Below are positions 23,016 through 24,195 of a DNA stretch of 24,195 nt, piece after piece. The notes beneath the pieces were generated by a model. The model had not been told where the DNA came from and did not search any database. It worked only from the letters and a program-made list of their open reading frames with translations. Every line of letters begins with the position of its first letter. Position 1 is the stretch's first letter. The DNA comes from JAFDVL01 sp043736395 (GTDB taxonomy: Bacteria; Acidobacteriota; Blastocatellia; RBC074), in NCBI GenBank assembly GCA_043736395.1, contig JAYTCQ010000051.1:1-24195 (forward strand). Direction: 5' to 3'. The position numbers were made by a program, and so were the translations under genes.

Positions 23016-23111
23016 ATGAAGACTTGCAATTTCAAGGCGGCATTGTTAGATTTGCCGTTCTATAAGCGGTTAAGTCCTTCTGATTCAATTTATTTAAAGT
23101 TATGGCATTAA
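23016..23111 (+). CDS. Possible short coupled ORF between the TPR and SH3 genes
   Basis: A 31-codon frame (starting MKTCNFKAALLDLPFYKRLS) begins one base after the TPR stop (TAAAATG) and ends at TAA (23109-23111), overlapping the next gene's start by ten bases. Position alone suggests coupling of the three frames. There is no Shine-Dalgarno site and no recognisable domain, and chance is quite possible. Confidence 0.2.
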   Translation: MKTCNFKAALLDLPFYKRLSPSDSIYLKLWH

Positions 23112-24130
23112 AAAAGCGAAGTTATTCGTTCTTGATTCTGGTGTTGGCGTGGGTTATCGGTGCGGCTGCTTGCCGGGGGACGATTATCGGCGAAACTGCC
23201 TATGTTGTTTCTGAAAAAGCTGATGTCCGAAATTCGACCTCCAAAGCTAACAATTCAGTCGGTGGATTAAAGCGAGGTGATCAGGTCACGATTATTGAGC
23301 GGGCGACACAAGGAGAATCAAGCTCCGTTAAAATTAAAGGCCCGGACGGGATTGAAGGATGGGTGTCGCCAACAAATCTGGCGACTCAAACGAATGTAGA
23401 CAAATCCAAGGAAATCGCCAGTCAAATTTCCGGGATTTCGGCACAGGCAGAATGTAGCAATCGAAAATCCGTTAAACTTCGTTCCTCTCCAGATCGTTCA
23501 AGTGATGCAAATGTCATGGTGCAACTTCCGGCTGGAGCTGTATTTGAAATTACCGCTCGTGAAACGAAACCTAAAATGGTTGATCCGGCAGCGAAGGTGA
23601 CCGCGAAACCTGAAGCGGAAGATGCGAACAAAGCTCCGGAGTCAACTTACGAAGTTTGGTATAAGGTTCGTGTTAAAGATAATGAAATCGTCCCGGCAGG
23701 ATATGTGTACGGCGGTTCAGTTGATATTGAAGTTCCCCAGGAAATTCAGCATTTTGCTCAGGAAAAAAAGCGCATCGTGGGATGGCAGCGACTGGGAACG
23801 GTGAAGGATAGTAAAGGGCAGGATAATTCTCATTACGTCATTTTCCAAAAAACTGTGCCCAGCGTAGACGAGAAAAGCGATTTTGATTATTTGCACATCA
23901 TTGGCTTTGATGCCAAAAACCGTTCAGTTAGTTATTACAACGTGCTGCGCGAAGAAATGCGCGGATTGTTTCCAGTAAAAACGAATATAGAAGGTACCAC
24001 AGCTACGTTTAGTTTTGATTCGTTGGACGCTTCGAACAATTCAAAACCTATCGTGTATACCGTCCAAACTATAGAAAAAGGACGTTTGCGAGCTGATCGT
24101 CCAGGGCTTCCCGCCAATGCGAAACGATAA
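23102..24130 (+). CDS. Bacterial SH3-domain lipoprotein
   Basis: Protein of 342 residues. The N-terminus is a lipoprotein-type signal (FLILVLAWVIGAAAC, Cys24); the lipobox is weak because Ala sits at -3. Two SH3b-like modules follow: about 32-93 (AYVVSEKADVRNSTSKANNS ... GWVSPTNL) and about 116-210 (CSNRKSVKLRSSPDRSSDAN ... AGYVYGGSVDIE). The second module is broken by a charged, Ala/Lys/Pro-rich insertion (about 155-180). The C-terminal part (about 225-342; YVIFQKT, YLHIIGFDAKNRSVSYY) is a beta-rich domain I do not recognise. SH3b domains commonly bind peptidoglycan or peptides, so a wall-facing periplasmic role is inferred. There is no visible Shine-Dalgarno site before the ATG at 23102, so translation may depend on the frame that overlaps it. 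Confidence 0.8.
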   Translation: MALKKRSYSFLILVLAWVIGAAACRGTIIGETAYVVSEKADVRNSTSKANNSVGGLKRGDQVTIIERATQGESSSVKIKGPDGIEGWVSPTNLATQTNVDKSKEIASQISGISAQAECSNRKSVKLRSSPDRSSDANVMVQLPAGAVFEITARETKPKMVDPAAKVTAKPEAEDANKAPESTYEVWYKVRVKDNEIVPAGYVYGGSVDIEVPQEIQHFAQEKKRIVGWQRLGTVKDSKGQDNSHYVIFQKTVPSVDEKSDFDYLHIIGFDAKNRSVSYYNVLREEMRGLFPVKTNIEGTTATFSFDSLDASNNSKPIVYTVQTIEKGRLRADRPGLPANAKR

Positions 24131-24136
24131 AATTCT

Positions 24137-24177
24137 CAAGAGCGCAAAAATATTTGGCTAAGTTTTTTGCGCTCTTG
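24137..24177 (+). terminator. Strong hairpin, probable terminator after the SH3 lipoprotein gene
   Basis: A perfect 14-bp stem, CAAGAGCGCAAAAA with its complement (24137-24150 and 24164-24177), has a 13-base loop and starts six bases after the stop codon. The T-run lies inside the stem rather than after it, so termination may be imperfect. Confidence 0.6.
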
Positions 24178-24195
24178 CTCTGTTAAGACCAACTT

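Overview
The window looks like a chromosomal segment from an Acidobacteriota bacterium, most likely a Blastocatellia-type lineage. This is an inference from gene content, not a measured placement. The clues are a DUF1549/DUF1553 plus Tat-exported DUF1501 pair, a PEP-CTERM protein, a large outer-membrane protein joining a barrel to PKD-like and OmpA-like modules, an actinobacterial-style FhaA/PbpA pair, and moderate G+C. I see no rRNA, tRNA, CRISPR array, transposase or phage gene.

Layout. The end of an unidentified + gene (3-71) meets a HAD phosphatase (149-760, -) at a shared bidirectional terminator. A secreted ceramidase-like hydrolase (1011-2702, +) follows. A long block on the minus strand then runs from 17004 down to 3063. 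In transcription order it holds a CPA2 cation/proton antiporter, a 3-methyladenine DNA glycosylase, an RluA-type pseudouridine synthase, a small membrane protein, DNA polymerase I (polA), the barrel/PKD/OmpA protein, a SpoU rRNA methyltransferase, an FhaA-like protein (DUF3662+FHA), a class B penicillin-binding protein, an HXXEE membrane protein and a small two-helix membrane protein. From 17309 to 24130 the genes are on the plus strand: the DUF1549/DUF1553 and DUF1501 operon, a PEP-CTERM protein, a TPR protein and an SH3-domain lipoprotein. The mix is housekeeping (replication, repair, RNA modification, wall synthesis) plus a strong cell-envelope component.

The most unusual feature is between the genes. 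Many of the gaps are filled by palindromic elements of several sequence families: 842-990, 2700-2886, 3788-4002, 5937-6056, 6926-6983, 13897-14061, 15009-15126 and 15692-15769. Three families share one architecture: an outer inverted-repeat helix, a local hairpin on each arm, an inner helix, then the core. In the family present twice, the side hairpins differ in sequence but all stay perfectly paired, which is compensatory change at the structural level. Two families share the end GTAGCGT, and their terminal TAG serves as the stop codon of a neighbouring gene in two places. This is the best candidate here for an undescribed system: a set of structured, probably mobilised intergenic elements.

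Starts were moved inward from the longest open frames wherever a frame ran into a palindromic element or a neighbouring gene, or where a Shine-Dalgarno site supported the inner start. Several genes have no visible Shine-Dalgarno site.
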